Positions 7,978-17,254 of a stretch of 40,536 nucleotides of DNA are shown piece after piece (within the stretch, counting starts at the first letter, position 1; every line of letters starts with the position of its first letter). The notes below the pieces were generated by a model. The model searched no databases and had not been told where the DNA came from. It saw only the letters and a program-made list of their open reading frames with translations. Source of the stretch: an uncultured Prochlorococcus sp. GTDB taxonomy: Bacteria > Cyanobacteriota > Cyanobacteriia > PCC-6307 > Cyanobiaceae. Location: positions 1 to 40,536 of the forward strand of contig CACJAC010000009.1 of the NCBI GenBank assembly GCA_902591275.1, in the 5' to 3' direction. Position numbers and translations under genes: made by a program.

Positions 7978-9524
7978 AATACATTTTTATAATTTTTTTT
8001 AGTTTTTGTGGTTTATTTTTTAATAATGGTTTAAAGGCTGCTGAAAAGATAAATATTAAGTTTGAAGAGATGGAAATCCCTCTTACTATAGAACAATTAT
8101 CAAAATTAGAAAAATACAAAGATGATTCAACAGAATTAATAGATTGGTTAAAAAAAAATGGATTTATAAGAGTTTTTGAATTATCAAAATTTTTAGAATT
8201 TCCAGTTTTCAAGGAAGAGGGATTAAATAGAGAAATATTAAGAAGTTGGATAGGGCGTAAAATTCTTACAGAATTAAGCAAAAGCATTAAAGTTCCAAAT
8301 GACAATAATGGAACAGAAATTTATAACACCATAGAAAATTTACTAGATCAAAAAAAAGAAGTTTCAACTTTAGAGATCATAAAGGCATTACCATCAGAAG
8401 AAATTTCACTTGATATTGATAATTTAATTTTAATAATTTCATCTTGGAAAAATGAATTATCATTGCAACAAGAACTTTTGTCGAAATTAAATAAACTTGA
8501 AAAGACTAACCAAAATGCCTACAAAAATACTGAAAAAAAATCAACTAAAGATCTATTAAAAATTGATAAAAAAATTTATGCTCCTCACCGAGTGAAACCT
8601 TTTGAAATTGAAATATGGAAAAGCTATAAAACTAATGAAGATAAAGAACTGATAATTTTTATGCCAGGACTTGGAGGCGAAATTAATAATTTCAAATGGA
8701 TAGGCAACGAATTGGCTAAAAGAGGTTGGCCAACATTATTCATAGATCATAGAGGAAGTAATTTGGATTCATTTATAGAAGTACTTGAAGGTAATGACAC
8801 AATCCCAGGAAGTGCAGACTTTTTCTTATATAGAATTAAAGATTTAGATGCTGTATTAAAAGCTCATGAAAATGGAGAATTTGGTTTACCTAATGATTCT
8901 TATATTTTAATGGGGCATTCACTTGGTGCTTTAATAGCACTTTTATATGAAGGCAATAAACCTATTGATCAACTTGAGGAAAAATGTGATTCGGCACTAA
9001 AAGACTTTGCTGTAACGAATTTATCTAAATTACTTCAATGTCAGTTGAGCGAAATACCATTCCCTAAGAAAAATAACTCTAATAAGGCCAGTGCGATTAT
9101 AGGTTTTAATTCATTTGGCAGTTTAGTATGGCCAAAAGAAAATAGTACAGGCATTAAAACACCAACTCTTCTAATAGGTGGTACTTATGACCTTATTACA
9201 CCATTAATGAATGAACAATTTAGAGTTTTTTCTGCTTTAAATAATCCATCAAATAGATTTCTAATTATTGAAGGGGCAAGTCATTTCTCTCCAATAAGAA
9301 TTAATAAAAGCTATGAAGAAAATAATGACGTCTTCAAAATAAATGAAACTTTTATTGGTTCAGAGCCAATATTAGTACAAGATTTAGCTGCGAAATTTAT
9401 AGTTGAATTTTTAAAAAATATTAAAGACCAAAATATCCCTAATGTGATTAAAAACCAAAGAGATTTAGGACTTGATTTCCATCTTTTAGATCTTGAAACA
9501 ATAAAAGAAATTTCCAAAAATTAG
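7974..9524 (+). CDS. Exported alpha/beta hydrolase with DUF1400 domain
   Basis: This 516-residue protein starts with a signal-like segment (residues 1-22, cleavage near LKAA). A helical region of about residues 25-130 resembles the DUF1400 domain found before cyanobacterial alpha/beta hydrolases. The hydrolase core follows: oxyanion-hole region PGLGGE at 231-236, nucleophile Ser316 in GHSLG, Asp406 in GGTYDLITP and His437 in GASHFSP, so the triad is complete. Lipase, esterase or dienelactone-hydrolase-like activity on an unknown periplasmic or membrane substrate is expected. GTG at 7974 is the only start that keeps the signal sequence, because a stop codon lies nine bases upstream. Its end overlaps the convergent permease gene by four bases. 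Confidence 0.88.
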   Translation: MKYIFIIFFSFCGLFFNNGLKAAEKINIKFEEMEIPLTIEQLSKLEKYKDDSTELIDWLKKNGFIRVFELSKFLEFPVFKEEGLNREILRSWIGRKILTELSKSIKVPNDNNGTEIYNTIENLLDQKKEVSTLEIIKALPSEEISLDIDNLILIISSWKNELSLQQELLSKLNKLEKTNQNAYKNTEKKSTKDLLKIDKKIYAPHRVKPFEIEIWKSYKTNEDKELIIFMPGLGGEINNFKWIGNELAKRGWPTLFIDHRGSNLDSFIEVLEGNDTIPGSADFFLYRIKDLDAVLKAHENGEFGLPNDSYILMGHSLGALIALLYEGNKPIDQLEEKCDSALKDFAVTNLSKLLQCQLSEIPFPKKNNSNKASAIIGFNSFGSLVWPKENSTGIKTPTLLIGGTYDLITPLMNEQFRVFSALNNPSNRFLIIEGASHFSPIRINKSYEENNDVFKINETFIGSEPILVQDLAAKFIVEFLKNIKDQNIPNVIKNQRDLGLDFHLLDLETIKEISKN

Positions 9525-10543
9525 TACTCTATTCGTGGATCTAAATATGCAATTAAAATATCCACGAAGAGATTTAAAGAGACTATGAGCATAGAGGTAA
9601 AAATTACAATTCCTTGAACCAAGGTATAGTCTCTTTGAGAAATAGCTTCATTTAATCTTAAAGCAATACCTGGCCATGAAAAAGTTACCTCGAACAATAA
9701 AGCACCTCCAGCTAATGAGGCCATAGTCAAGCCAGAAATAGTGACAATTGGCAATAGAGCATTAGGCAATGCATGATTTAAAAATATTTTTTTCCTTGAT
9801 ATTCCTCTGCATACAGCAGCATTTACATAATCACTTTTTAATGTCTTATCCAAATTTACTCTTAATGAGCGGCTGAATATACCACTTAATAAAAAGCCAA
9901 GGGTAATCGAAGGAAGTGCGAGATGATAAAGACTATCTTTCAAAGCAATAATATTATTTGAAAGAATACTATCTAAAACCAGAAAACCTGTAATTTGTGG
10001 TTGTTGCTGAAATATTGGAAATCTACCTCCAATTGGGGAAATATTAAATAATACAGAAAATAATAATTGAGCTAACATTGCACCCCAAAAAGGAGGGATA
10101 GCATATGTGGCAATTCCTATTATTCTCGCAATATAATCAGTCTTTTTACCTTTATTTCTTAAGCCAATTAATCCCAATGGGAAGCCAATTAGTGTGGCAC
10201 TTAATATTGAAAAAAATCCAAGCTCAAGACTTGCAGGCAATGACTTAATAATAATATTGAGGACTGGCTCCTCGGTACTAAGAGATTGGCCAAAATTTAA
10301 GTGCAATATATTTTTAATATATGAAAAATATTGACTTATTAAAGGTTCATTTAGCCCCAATTTATTTCTTAGAAATTCCCTTGAAACCTCATCTGCACCA
10401 GATCCAAGTATGGCATCGACGGGATCGCCGGGGGCAACTCTCAATAAAATAAATACTAATGAAGAAATTATCCATAGCATTATCGGTATTAATGAAATTT
10501 TTAATAAGGAATAATTTAGTAATTTATTTAAATTTCTACTCAT
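9521..10543 (-). CDS. Peptide/nickel-type ABC transporter permease (DppB/OppB-like)
   Basis: This permease carries the N-terminal DppB/OppB signature RVAPGDPV, about six membrane helices and the ATPase-docking EAA loop AAVCRGISRKKIFLNHALPN near residues 243-262. It matches the B-type permease of dipeptide/oligopeptide/nickel transporters in length (340 aa). The frame extends three bases further to a TTG at 10546, but the ATG at 10543 is the more likely start; it overlaps the end of the substrate-binding gene by eight bases, indicating translational coupling. The C-type permease and the two ATPases usually found in such operons are absent from this neighbourhood. Peptides are the default substrate, but nickel or glutathione are possible. 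Confidence 0.9.
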   Translation of the reverse strand: MSRNLNKLLNYSLLKISLIPIMLWIISSLVFILLRVAPGDPVDAILGSGADEVSREFLRNKLGLNEPLISQYFSYIKNILHLNFGQSLSTEEPVLNIIIKSLPASLELGFFSILSATLIGFPLGLIGLRNKGKKTDYIARIIGIATYAIPPFWGAMLAQLLFSVLFNISPIGGRFPIFQQQPQITGFLVLDSILSNNIIALKDSLYHLALPSITLGFLLSGIFSRSLRVNLDKTLKSDYVNAAVCRGISRKKIFLNHALPNALLPIVTISGLTMASLAGGALLFEVTFSWPGIALRLNEAISQRDYTLVQGIVIFTSMLIVSLNLFVDILIAYLDPRIEY

Positions 10544-12107
10544 CAATTAACTGAAGATCACTCAGTGATATTATTCCTGCACCATTAAAAATAGGTTTTG
10601 ATATATTATTTTGAGACCATGCTTTTTGAGAGGATATCCAAATAGGAATATAAGGGATTGAATTTGCTGCTATTTTTTCAATTTCAACAAGTTTTTCTAA
10701 TCTTTTAATTCCACTTATTTTTTCACTTTCAAGAAATAAACTTTCAACTTTATTAGATGCCCAAAAACTGCCGCTATATACTGATTCTCCTTTTTTGCAT
10801 ATGCCATCAACTATTTCATTACAACTTAAAAGAGGGGTGAGATAAGCCTCTGGATCTGAATAAGCCCCAGTCCAATCGAGAATAACTGCCGTATAAATTC
10901 CTAAACTTAGATTCTTATAAACTGTTGTAGATTCAACCCCATTGAGTTCAATATCAATACAATCTTTCAAAGAATTTTTAATTTCTTCCTTCCATGTCAG
11001 AGCAATAAGCTTGTCAGCTGGCACATTAGATCTATAAGTAAGAGGTATTTTAAGAATATTTCCATTACAAAAATTTTCCTTTTCTAGTAACCTTCTCGCT
11101 TCTAAATAATCATATTTAGGCCACAGTGCTTGATTATCTTTTTTTAATATCGGAGGAATAATTGATCTAGATGGCTTCCTTAGTCCATAACTTACTTTAT
11201 CACTAATTAATTTTCTATTAAGACTTTTTGCCAAAGCCAGTCTTAAATTAAGATTACTCAAAGGATAAGAACTAGTTTTAAGGCTTATAAAACTTAATTC
11301 AGTGAAAGGACTATTACCTTCTTTAAACTGTTTATTTTTACTTAAATTATTTAGACTTTTTCTCTGACTATCATCAATTGAATTTGATAAGAGCACGTCA
11401 ATTTGATTACTTTTTAAAGCCCCAAAAAGAGAAGATGAATTTGAATATCCCACAAAATTAATGCCTTTATTTAAGGGCTTTTCACCCCAATAATTCAAAT
11501 TTGGATCAATTGATTGAACTTCACTAGAAAAACTGTTCAGCACATACTTGCCAGTACCAACGAATTTTTCATTCAGAAACTTATCAGTATAATCTTTGTA
11601 AAACGTAGGAGATATTGGAGTTAAATTTACCGATGTAAGTAAACCATTTAAAGAACTTGATGGTTTAGTCAAATTTATTATGACTGAATATTCACTTGGC
11701 GTTTCTATTGATTTAATCTTATTTCCTAAAATATAATTCATTGTTCCAATTCTTTTGAATCTATCAAAAGTAAACTTTATTGCATTCGAGTTGAATGAAG
11801 TTCCGTCGTGAAAAAGAACATTTTTTCTTAAATTGATAGTTATTTGAAGTCTATCCTTTGAAATAATTGGCATCCCCGAGGCCAATTCAGGGATTAATTC
11901 ACCATCAGAATTTAATTCATATAATGTGTCTCCTAGAGAACTAATTAATTGAATTGCTTTAAGTGTATTTGCTCTAGCTGGATCTAAAGATTCAATTTTT
12001 CCAGAACTTGCTACTATGATTTTCTTAGATATTCTTTTTGAGCTACAAGAATTCTGTAAAAAAGAAATTAAAATAATAAGTATTGATAAATAAAAATTTT
12101 TTTTCAT
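10536..12107 (-). CDS. ABC transporter substrate-binding lipoprotein (family 5)
   Basis: This 523-residue protein is a family-5 extracellular solute-binding protein of the DppA/OppA kind. It begins with a lipoprotein signal: MKKNFYLSILII, hydrophobic to about residue 18, then QNSC, giving a lipid-modified Cys21 (the -3 residue is unusual for a lipobox). Family features include LDPARANTLKAIQ near the start and LRKNVLFHDGTSFNSNAIKF near residue 95. The length is normal. Ligand type (di/oligopeptide, nickel, other) is not evident. It is coupled to the downstream DppB-like permease by an overlap and follows a small hypothetical gene by 17 bases. Confidence 0.9.
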   Translation of the reverse strand: MKKNFYLSILIILISFLQNSCSSKRISKKIIVASSGKIESLDPARANTLKAIQLISSLGDTLYELNSDGELIPELASGMPIISKDRLQITINLRKNVLFHDGTSFNSNAIKFTFDRFKRIGTMNYILGNKIKSIETPSEYSVIINLTKPSSSLNGLLTSVNLTPISPTFYKDYTDKFLNEKFVGTGKYVLNSFSSEVQSIDPNLNYWGEKPLNKGINFVGYSNSSSLFGALKSNQIDVLLSNSIDDSQRKSLNNLSKNKQFKEGNSPFTELSFISLKTSSYPLSNLNLRLALAKSLNRKLISDKVSYGLRKPSRSIIPPILKKDNQALWPKYDYLEARRLLEKENFCNGNILKIPLTYRSNVPADKLIALTWKEEIKNSLKDCIDIELNGVESTTVYKNLSLGIYTAVILDWTGAYSDPEAYLTPLLSCNEIVDGICKKGESVYSGSFWASNKVESLFLESEKISGIKRLEKLVEIEKIAANSIPYIPIWISSQKAWSQNNISKPIFNGAGIISLSDLQLIDE

Positions 12108-12124
12108 ATTTCTTTAGTTCTTAA

Positions 12125-12436
12125 TTATTCTGAAAAATTATTTGAGCAAAAAATTTGTAACGTTATTTGACTTATTTCTAAAGCAAATGTTTTTTTAGAA
12201 TTACAAGCAAAAGGCCACTCTCTCACCCAACAAATTTTTTTACCTATATTTATACCAATTACTTGAAAAGTCTTATTGCTATTTTTAATTTTTACACAAG
12301 CACCTTTATATAGTTTTTCAGAAAAAATTAAATTATTATTTTCTTTTTTATTGTCTAATATTTTTGAATGAATCATTAAGGTGCTAAACCAACCACTTAC
12401 TTTCTTCGGTTTAACAAGCCATAAAGAAATTTGCAA
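12125..12436 (-). CDS. Small conserved-type hypothetical protein
   Basis: This 103-residue protein is not recognised. It begins on TTG at 12436 with MQISLWLVKPKKVSGWF; an ATG at residue 21 (MIHSKIL) would give an 83-residue product. A patterned core, GACVKIKNSNKTFQVIGINIG followed by CWVREWPF and KTFALEISQITL, reads like a small beta-barrel that binds something, and the in-order tryptophans and cysteines argue for a real gene. I believe similar proteins occur in marine Synechococcus, but this is recollection. It lies 9 bases after homoserine dehydrogenase and 17 before the substrate-binding protein, in one long minus-strand run. Confidence 0.65.
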   Translation of the reverse strand: MQISLWLVKPKKVSGWFSTLMIHSKILDNKKENNNLIFSEKLYKGACVKIKNSNKTFQVIGINIGKKICWVREWPFACNSKKTFALEISQITLQIFCSNNFSE

Positions 12437-12445
12437 ACTTTTTTT

Positions 12446-13747
12446 TTAAATACAACTTAATTGACTTGCAATAATTTTGACTTCATTAAGCGAATTTATT
12501 TCATCTTTAGATTTCTCAAAATCACCATTATTCACCTCATGAGTTATGACAACAATTTCAGCTCTATCCTCACTTGCATCTAGTTGAACAATTGATTCGA
12601 TTGATACATTATTCTTTCCAAAAATATCTCCAATCTTTCCTATTACACCTGGACTATCAAGACAAATAATTCTAAGATAATTTTTTTTATTTATTTGTGA
12701 AGATCCTATGATATGACAGTTTCTCCAGAAATCGAAAGATAATAATGGATCGATTAAATTATTATTTTTTACTGAGGTGGCATGCAAATTTAATATATCT
12801 GATACTACTGATGCAGCAGTTGGGCCACTACCTGCACCTGGACCATACAACATTATCTCTCCAAGAGGGTCAGCATCTATCAATAAGGCATTGTTAACTC
12901 CCTTAACTGTTGCCAATGGATGAGATTTTGGAATCAAAGAAGGTCCTACCCAAATATTCAAAGCAAGTGAATCATTACTATTGATTTGTCCCCTTTCTGA
13001 GAGCGCTAAGAGTTTTATTTCAAATCCTAATTTATTGGCATATTCAATATCCTTGAGATTAATTTTACTAATGCCCTCAGAATGTATATGCTCTCTTTTT
13101 ATTTTCCCTCCAAATGCAAGTTCACTAAGAATTGAAATCTTATCAGCAGCATCATGACCCTCAACATCTGCAGTGGGGTCAAATTCTGCATACCCAAGGC
13201 TTTGGGCTAATTTTAAGGTCTCCTTATAATCAGCTTTTTCATTTGTCATCTTTGAAAGAATAAAATTTGTTGTGCCGTTTATAATCCCAACCATTTTTTT
13301 TATGCTGTTACTTTTTAATGATCTTTTTAAGGGTTCAATTATAGGGATCCCCCCGCAAACTGCCGCCTCTGACAATATATAAACTCCTTCTTTAGATGCA
13401 GTTTTGTATATTTCTTCTCCATATCTTGCAATGACTGCTTTATTTGCTGTAACAACAGATTTACCTAATTTTAATGATTGCAGAATAATATCTTTCGCTA
13501 AATCAACCCCACCCATTACTTCAACAATTACATCTATAGATGGATCATTAATTAATTTAAATGGATCATCAGTTAATAAATTATTATTTAGCTCAATATC
13601 CCTTTTTTTATTAAGATCTTTAACAGCTATTTTAACAATTTCTATTTCTTTTAAAATTGGATGTGAATCAACATCAGAATTTAATATTTTAAAAATCCCT
13701 GAACCTACAGTCCCAAAACCTACAATCCCAATTTTGCATTTTCTCAT
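12446..13747 (-). CDS. hom: Homoserine dehydrogenase
   Basis: This 433-residue enzyme reduces aspartate semialdehyde to homoserine with NAD(P)H, at the branch to threonine and methionine. Residues 7-17 form the Rossmann nucleotide loop (GIVGFGTVGSG). The family signature GIINGTTNFIL lies at 154-164, and the catalytic DPTADVEGHDAADK at 190-203 contains the active-site aspartates and Lys203. Residues about 357-430 form a C-terminal ACT domain (DSPGVIGKIGDIF), which in this family gives feedback control by threonine. Length and domain order are those of the monofunctional enzyme; no aspartate kinase is fused. It lies between sufE and a small hypothetical gene on the minus strand. Confidence 0.95.
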   Translation of the reverse strand: MRKCKIGIVGFGTVGSGIFKILNSDVDSHPILKEIEIVKIAVKDLNKKRDIELNNNLLTDDPFKLINDPSIDVIVEVMGGVDLAKDIILQSLKLGKSVVTANKAVIARYGEEIYKTASKEGVYILSEAAVCGGIPIIEPLKRSLKSNSIKKMVGIINGTTNFILSKMTNEKADYKETLKLAQSLGYAEFDPTADVEGHDAADKISILSELAFGGKIKREHIHSEGISKINLKDIEYANKLGFEIKLLALSERGQINSNDSLALNIWVGPSLIPKSHPLATVKGVNNALLIDADPLGEIMLYGPGAGSGPTAASVVSDILNLHATSVKNNNLIDPLLSFDFWRNCHIIGSSQINKKNYLRIICLDSPGVIGKIGDIFGKNNVSIESIVQLDASEDRAEIVVITHEVNNGDFEKSKDEINSLNEVKIIASQLSCI

Positions 13748-13791
13748 TTTTTATTTCTTTTAACTTTGAGTTTAATTTTATATTATTAAAC

Positions 13792-14211
13792 CTACAAAAA
13801 TTCATTTGCTTGAGACTGCATTTTCAATAATATGTTTAAAAAACCATTTGATCTTGAGGGCGTTAAGCTTGCTTTCAAACCAGTATCTTCAATAAATTTT
13901 TTATCTATTTTAACAACCTCATTTGGTGTTAATTCATTTAACCCATTAATTAAAAATGCTAATAAACCCTTAGTTATTAGTGCATCAGAATATCCTTCCC
14001 AAAATAATTTACCTGCTTTAATAGTTGCCTTAACAAAAACTTCTGAAACGCATCCTTTAACTTTATTTTCTTCAACAAGGATTTCACTTTCTGGTTGTTT
14101 CAATTTTTTACCTAACCACAAAATGTATTCATATTTTCTTTTTGGATCTTCTGATTTCTTCAACTTTTCTACTAATTTTGATAAATTATTGTATTTTTCC
14201 TGATTTTCCAT
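13792..14211 (-). CDS. sufE: SufE-like sulfur acceptor protein
   Basis: SufE accepts persulfide sulfur from the cysteine desulfurase SufS and hands it to the SUF scaffold for iron-sulfur cluster assembly. The 139-residue protein has the active-site cysteine at residue 54 in VKGCVSEV, which aligns with the VQGCQS loop of the E. coli protein. It also has the downstream LFWEGYSDALITKGLLAFLI block. Length is typical and no extra domain is fused. No other suf gene lies in this window, so its desulfurase partner must be elsewhere. It stands 44 bases before hom and 38 bases after the formyl-THF cyclo-ligase gene. Confidence 0.92.
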   Translation of the reverse strand: MENQEKYNNLSKLVEKLKKSEDPKRKYEYILWLGKKLKQPESEILVEENKVKGCVSEVFVKATIKAGKLFWEGYSDALITKGLLAFLINGLNELTPNEVVKIDKKFIEDTGLKASLTPSRSNGFLNILLKMQSQANEFL

Positions 14212-14249
14212 TTTTTTAACTATAAATTAATCGCTTAATGAGTCTTCTA

Positions 14250-14807
14250 TTATACAAATATTTCTTTTTCTGTGATAAAGCCTGATAAAGGAATATCCCA
14301 CTCAGCCCTTGTTAATGGAGTCTTACTTACACAACTAGAAGTTAATACTCCAATGCATGGAACATTTCTCCAATCATTATCTCTCCTTAATTTATCAAAA
14401 TAACCTCCTCCATAACCTAATCTTGTTAAATTTTTATCAACGGAAAGACATGGTACAAATATCATGCTTATCTGCAAATGACTTAATGGGGAAGAGTTAT
14501 TTGGACTTAGTATCCCCTCAGAATCCTTGGTAAGAGGTTTTTCGTCCCATGGATAAAATACCAACTCTTTTTTTTCTTTGCATCTAGGCAAAGCTAAAGT
14601 AAATTTTTTCTTGAGGCTTCTTATATCAACTTCATTTTTTAGAGGCCAATATATGGCTATAAAACCAATATTTTTATATCCTTTAACAAATGAATCAATA
14701 TATAATCTTACATTCTTTTCTACATTTTCTCTTTGATTGAGTGAGATACCATCTCTTAGTTTTCTAAACGTATCCCTCTCCAATTTCTTATCTTCAAAGA
14801 TCTTCAT
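14250..14807 (-). CDS. 5-formyltetrahydrofolate cyclo-ligase
   Basis: This 185-residue protein belongs to the 5-FCL (MTHFS) family, which uses ATP to turn 5-formyl-THF into 5,10-methenyl-THF and so returns a storage folate to one-carbon metabolism. The diagnostic motif RLGYGGGYFDKL is at residues 129-140, preceded by MIFVPCLSVDK, and the N-terminal basic helix (LERDTFRKLRDG) contributes to ATP binding. The active-site cysteine-rich stretch GILSPNN is near 98-104. The gene lies 8 bases after ruvC and is likely co-transcribed with chlI and ruvC. FolD, which acts on the next folate species, is encoded elsewhere in this window. Confidence 0.92.
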   Translation of the reverse strand: MKIFEDKKLERDTFRKLRDGISLNQRENVEKNVRLYIDSFVKGYKNIGFIAIYWPLKNEVDIRSLKKKFTLALPRCKEKKELVFYPWDEKPLTKDSEGILSPNNSSPLSHLQISMIFVPCLSVDKNLTRLGYGGGYFDKLRRDNDWRNVPCIGVLTSSCVSKTPLTRAEWDIPLSGFITEKEIFV

Positions 14808-14815
14808 ATTAAGTT

Positions 14816-15289
14816 TCAGTTAAAACCATCTTCATTTAGTTTTGTGAGTGCTATAGCCAATGCATCTGCTGAATCATCAGGTTTTGGAGGTTTGTTAAGA
14901 TCTAAGTTATACATAACTGCATCAAGAATTTCTTTCTTAGATGCCTTTCCAGAGCCAGCAATTGTTAATTTTATCTGAGCAGGTGAATACTCACTAATAT
15001 GAATTTTTTTAGACGCCAATACCATCATAATCACCCCTCTGGCCTGCACCACACTAATGGTAGTGCTTGACCTGTAAAAGAAAAATTTTTCTACTGCCGC
15101 TACAGTTGGCTTCCAATGATTTAATAATTCATTAAGATCTTGGAATATCTCATAAAGTCTATCTTCTTCTTTTTTATCTTTACCTGTCTCAATAACACCG
15201 CAATCTAATAATATCTTTCTTTCATTTTCTATCTCAATTATTCCATAACCAACTCTAGCCAATCCAGGGTCAATCCCAATAATTCTCAC
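14816..15289 (-). CDS. ruvC: Crossover junction endodeoxyribonuclease RuvC
   Basis: RuvC cuts Holliday junctions during recombination and repair, working with RuvAB. The 157-residue protein has the RNase H-like catalytic acids in the usual places: Asp7 in [13 protein letters not shown], Glu67 in AAVEKFFF, and the Asp pair 138-139 with Asp142 in [13 protein letters not shown]. The [13 protein letters not shown] and GSGKASKKE segments that contact DNA are present. The frame begins on GTG at 15289, five bases after the chlI stop codon. Length is typical. Its link with chlI appears to be a shared transcript only. Confidence 0.96.
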   Translation of the reverse strand: MRIIGIDPGLARVGYGIIEIENERKILLDCGVIETGKDKKEEDRLYEIFQDLNELLNHWKPTVAAVEKFFFYRSSTTISVVQARGVIMMVLASKKIHISEYSPAQIKLTIAGSGKASKKEILDAVMYNLDLNKPPKPDDSADALAIALTKLNEDGFN

Positions 15290-15294
15290 TATTA

Positions 15295-16383
15295 TTAAGC
15301 TTCAGCTGACAATTGAAATTTTGAAAGATTTTCTTTTTCATCTAAATCAAATACTTTACAAAAAGCTTGAATAACTTTTTCACCTGAATCAACTTGTTCC
15401 AAGGGATCTTTTCTAAGTCTATGTCTTAAAGAACAAGAAATAACCCTTGCTATGTCATCTTCTTGCACTTCAGTTCTGCCCTCAAATGCTGCAATTGCCC
15501 TTGCAGATCTATTTGTAACAATATCTCCACGTAAACCATCCACATCTAGTTCTCCGCAGATTGCAGAAATATTCAATCTTAAGTCATCGTCCATTTGAAC
15601 AGAATTTAATATTTCTTGTGCTTTAATAACTTTTTGTTGAAGTTCATCCTGTTGCTTCTCAACACTCAATGAAAACTCATCAGGATCATCATCAAAAGAA
15701 GTTCTTTGATCAACTACTTGAACTCTTAATTCGGCTTCTCTAACTGTCTTAACTTCAACACTCATTCCAAACCTGTCCAATAGTTGAGGCCTTAATTCAC
15801 CTTCTTCTGGATTTCCTGAACCAATAAGGACAAACCTCGCAGGATGTCGAACTGAGACCCCCTCCCTCTCAACTGTATTCCATCCGGAAGCGGCCGAATC
15901 TAAAAGTACATCAACTAAATGATCATCAAGTAAATTCACTTCATCAACGTATAGTAAACCCCTATTAGCTTTAGCCAACAATCCAGGTTCGAATGCTTTA
16001 ACGCCTTCACTCAAAGCCTTCTCTATATCAATGGTTCCACAAAGCCTGTCTTCAGTAGCCCCTAAAGGCAAGTCAACCATAGGTACTTGTTTTTGAATAC
16101 TCTCTAAATTTTCTCCTTGAGTAATTTTTTCCAAAACTTCCTTACTTTGTAAATCAGGATCGACTAGTGAACTATTATATGGATCGTCTTTAACAACATC
16201 GATTGCAGGCAACAAATCAGCTAAGGCTCTGATTGTAGTAGACTTACCTGTCCCTCTATCACCCATTATCATCACTCCACCAATTCTAGGATCAATAACA
16301 TTTAACAACAGAGCCAATTTCATTTCTTCTTGACCAATTACTGCTGTAAAAGGAAAAACTCTTCTTTTCTTTGTTGTAGGCAC
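15295..16383 (-). CDS. chlI: Magnesium chelatase ATPase subunit I
   Basis: ChlI is the AAA+ motor that, with ChlD and ChlH, inserts Mg2+ into protoporphyrin IX at the first committed step of chlorophyll synthesis. In the 362-residue sequence the Walker A loop GDRGTGKST is at 41-49, Walker [11 protein letters not shown] at 142-151 and the sensor 1 region [22 protein letters not shown] at about 184-205. The last contains the arginines used for subunit contact. The C-terminal helical lid has [15 protein letters not shown]. The frame begins on GTG at 16383 with a 121-base gap upstream, where its promoter would lie. It leads a tight run into ruvC (5 bases) and the folate cyclo-ligase gene. Confidence 0.97.
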   Translation of the reverse strand: MPTTKKRRVFPFTAVIGQEEMKLALLLNVIDPRIGGVMIMGDRGTGKSTTIRALADLLPAIDVVKDDPYNSSLVDPDLQSKEVLEKITQGENLESIQKQVPMVDLPLGATEDRLCGTIDIEKALSEGVKAFEPGLLAKANRGLLYVDEVNLLDDHLVDVLLDSAASGWNTVEREGVSVRHPARFVLIGSGNPEEGELRPQLLDRFGMSVEVKTVREAELRVQVVDQRTSFDDDPDEFSLSVEKQQDELQQKVIKAQEILNSVQMDDDLRLNISAICGELDVDGLRGDIVTNRSARAIAAFEGRTEVQEDDIARVISCSLRHRLRKDPLEQVDSGEKVIQAFCKVFDLDEKENLSKFQLSAEA

Positions 16384-16504
16384 AGTTTTAGTTTTCTTTA
16401 ATATTCAAATAATCAATAGATGTTACTGCAGAAAATGTTTTTAGTAAATATCCCTATCAAATTAAAACAAGAAGAGAATAATAACTAATCAAATTTATAC
16501 TTAC

Positions 16505-17254
16505 TTATTTTTTTTTTGAATTGTTCAAAAACCAGTTTATTTGATGGACAATTCCTCTTAAAACATTTATTTCGTGCATTGATGTATTTGCCTTCAAAAT
16601 AAAATTCTTAAATTTACTGATTTTTGCATTGGAGGTATGTTTTAAAAGATATCCAACTCGCAAAAGCATTTCCTCTATCTCCACAAATGTATCATGTACT
16701 TCTTTCGATGATGCCAAGTTAAAAACTTTTAATTCATTATTTAAATTCTTTTTGGAAGACTTATTTAATTCATACAAAACTATTGAAACAGCGTGAGAAA
16801 GATTTAAGGAAGGATTGTTCTGTGAAGTTGGAATATTAAAGGTTTTATTTGCCATAAGCAATTCACTATTAGTTAAACCTCTATCTTCTCTTCCAAATAT
16901 AATTGCTAAATTATTTATCTTTTTAAAGGATAAAGTCCAATCAAATATATCTTCAGAAGATTCAAAAAATGAATCTTTATTTACATCAATCCGCCCACAA
17001 GATGCTAGAACTAAATCACAATCAAAAATTGCTTTTTGAAGATCATCAAAAATCTTACAATGTTCAAGAAATTTTTGACCTTTAAGGGCCATTTTTTTTG
17101 CTTCTAAAGAATATATATTGCATTTCGGAGAAACAATTCTTAATTCATCAACTTCAAAATTACTGCATAATCTAGCAACGCTCCCTACATTTAAAGGGCC
17201 ATTTGGTTCAACTAATATTACCTTTAAATTAGAAATATTTTTCCCCAAAATCAT
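16505..17254 (-). CDS. trmJ: SPOUT-family RNA 2'-O-methyltransferase (TrmJ-like)
   Basis: This 249-residue protein is a TrmH/TrmJ-type SPOUT methyltransferase that methylates ribose in tRNA or rRNA using S-adenosylmethionine. The three knot motifs are visible: VEPNGPLNVGSVARLC (residues 15-30), NLAIIFGREDRGLTNSELL and NPSLNLSHAVSIVLYEL. The N-terminal location of the SPOUT core followed by a helical C-terminal extension with RVGYLLKH fits TrmJ, which modifies position 32 of tRNA, better than TrmH. The exact target is an inference. Its ATG overlaps the cytochrome gene's TGA (ATGA), indicating coupled translation. Confidence 0.88.
   Translation of the reverse strand: MILGKNISNLKVILVEPNGPLNVGSVARLCSNFEVDELRIVSPKCNIYSLEAKKMALKGQKFLEHCKIFDDLQKAIFDCDLVLASCGRIDVNKDSFFESSEDIFDWTLSFKKINNLAIIFGREDRGLTNSELLMANKTFNIPTSQNNPSLNLSHAVSIVLYELNKSSKKNLNNELKVFNLASSKEVHDTFVEIEEMLLRVGYLLKHTSNAKISKFKNFILKANTSMHEINVLRGIVHQINWFLNNSKKK

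Noticed and set aside
13404..14203. Plus-strand frames opposite hom and sufE (119 and 123 residues)
   Set aside because: Both are mirror frames of recognised enzymes with complete catalytic motifs; no ribosome site or independent domain is visible.
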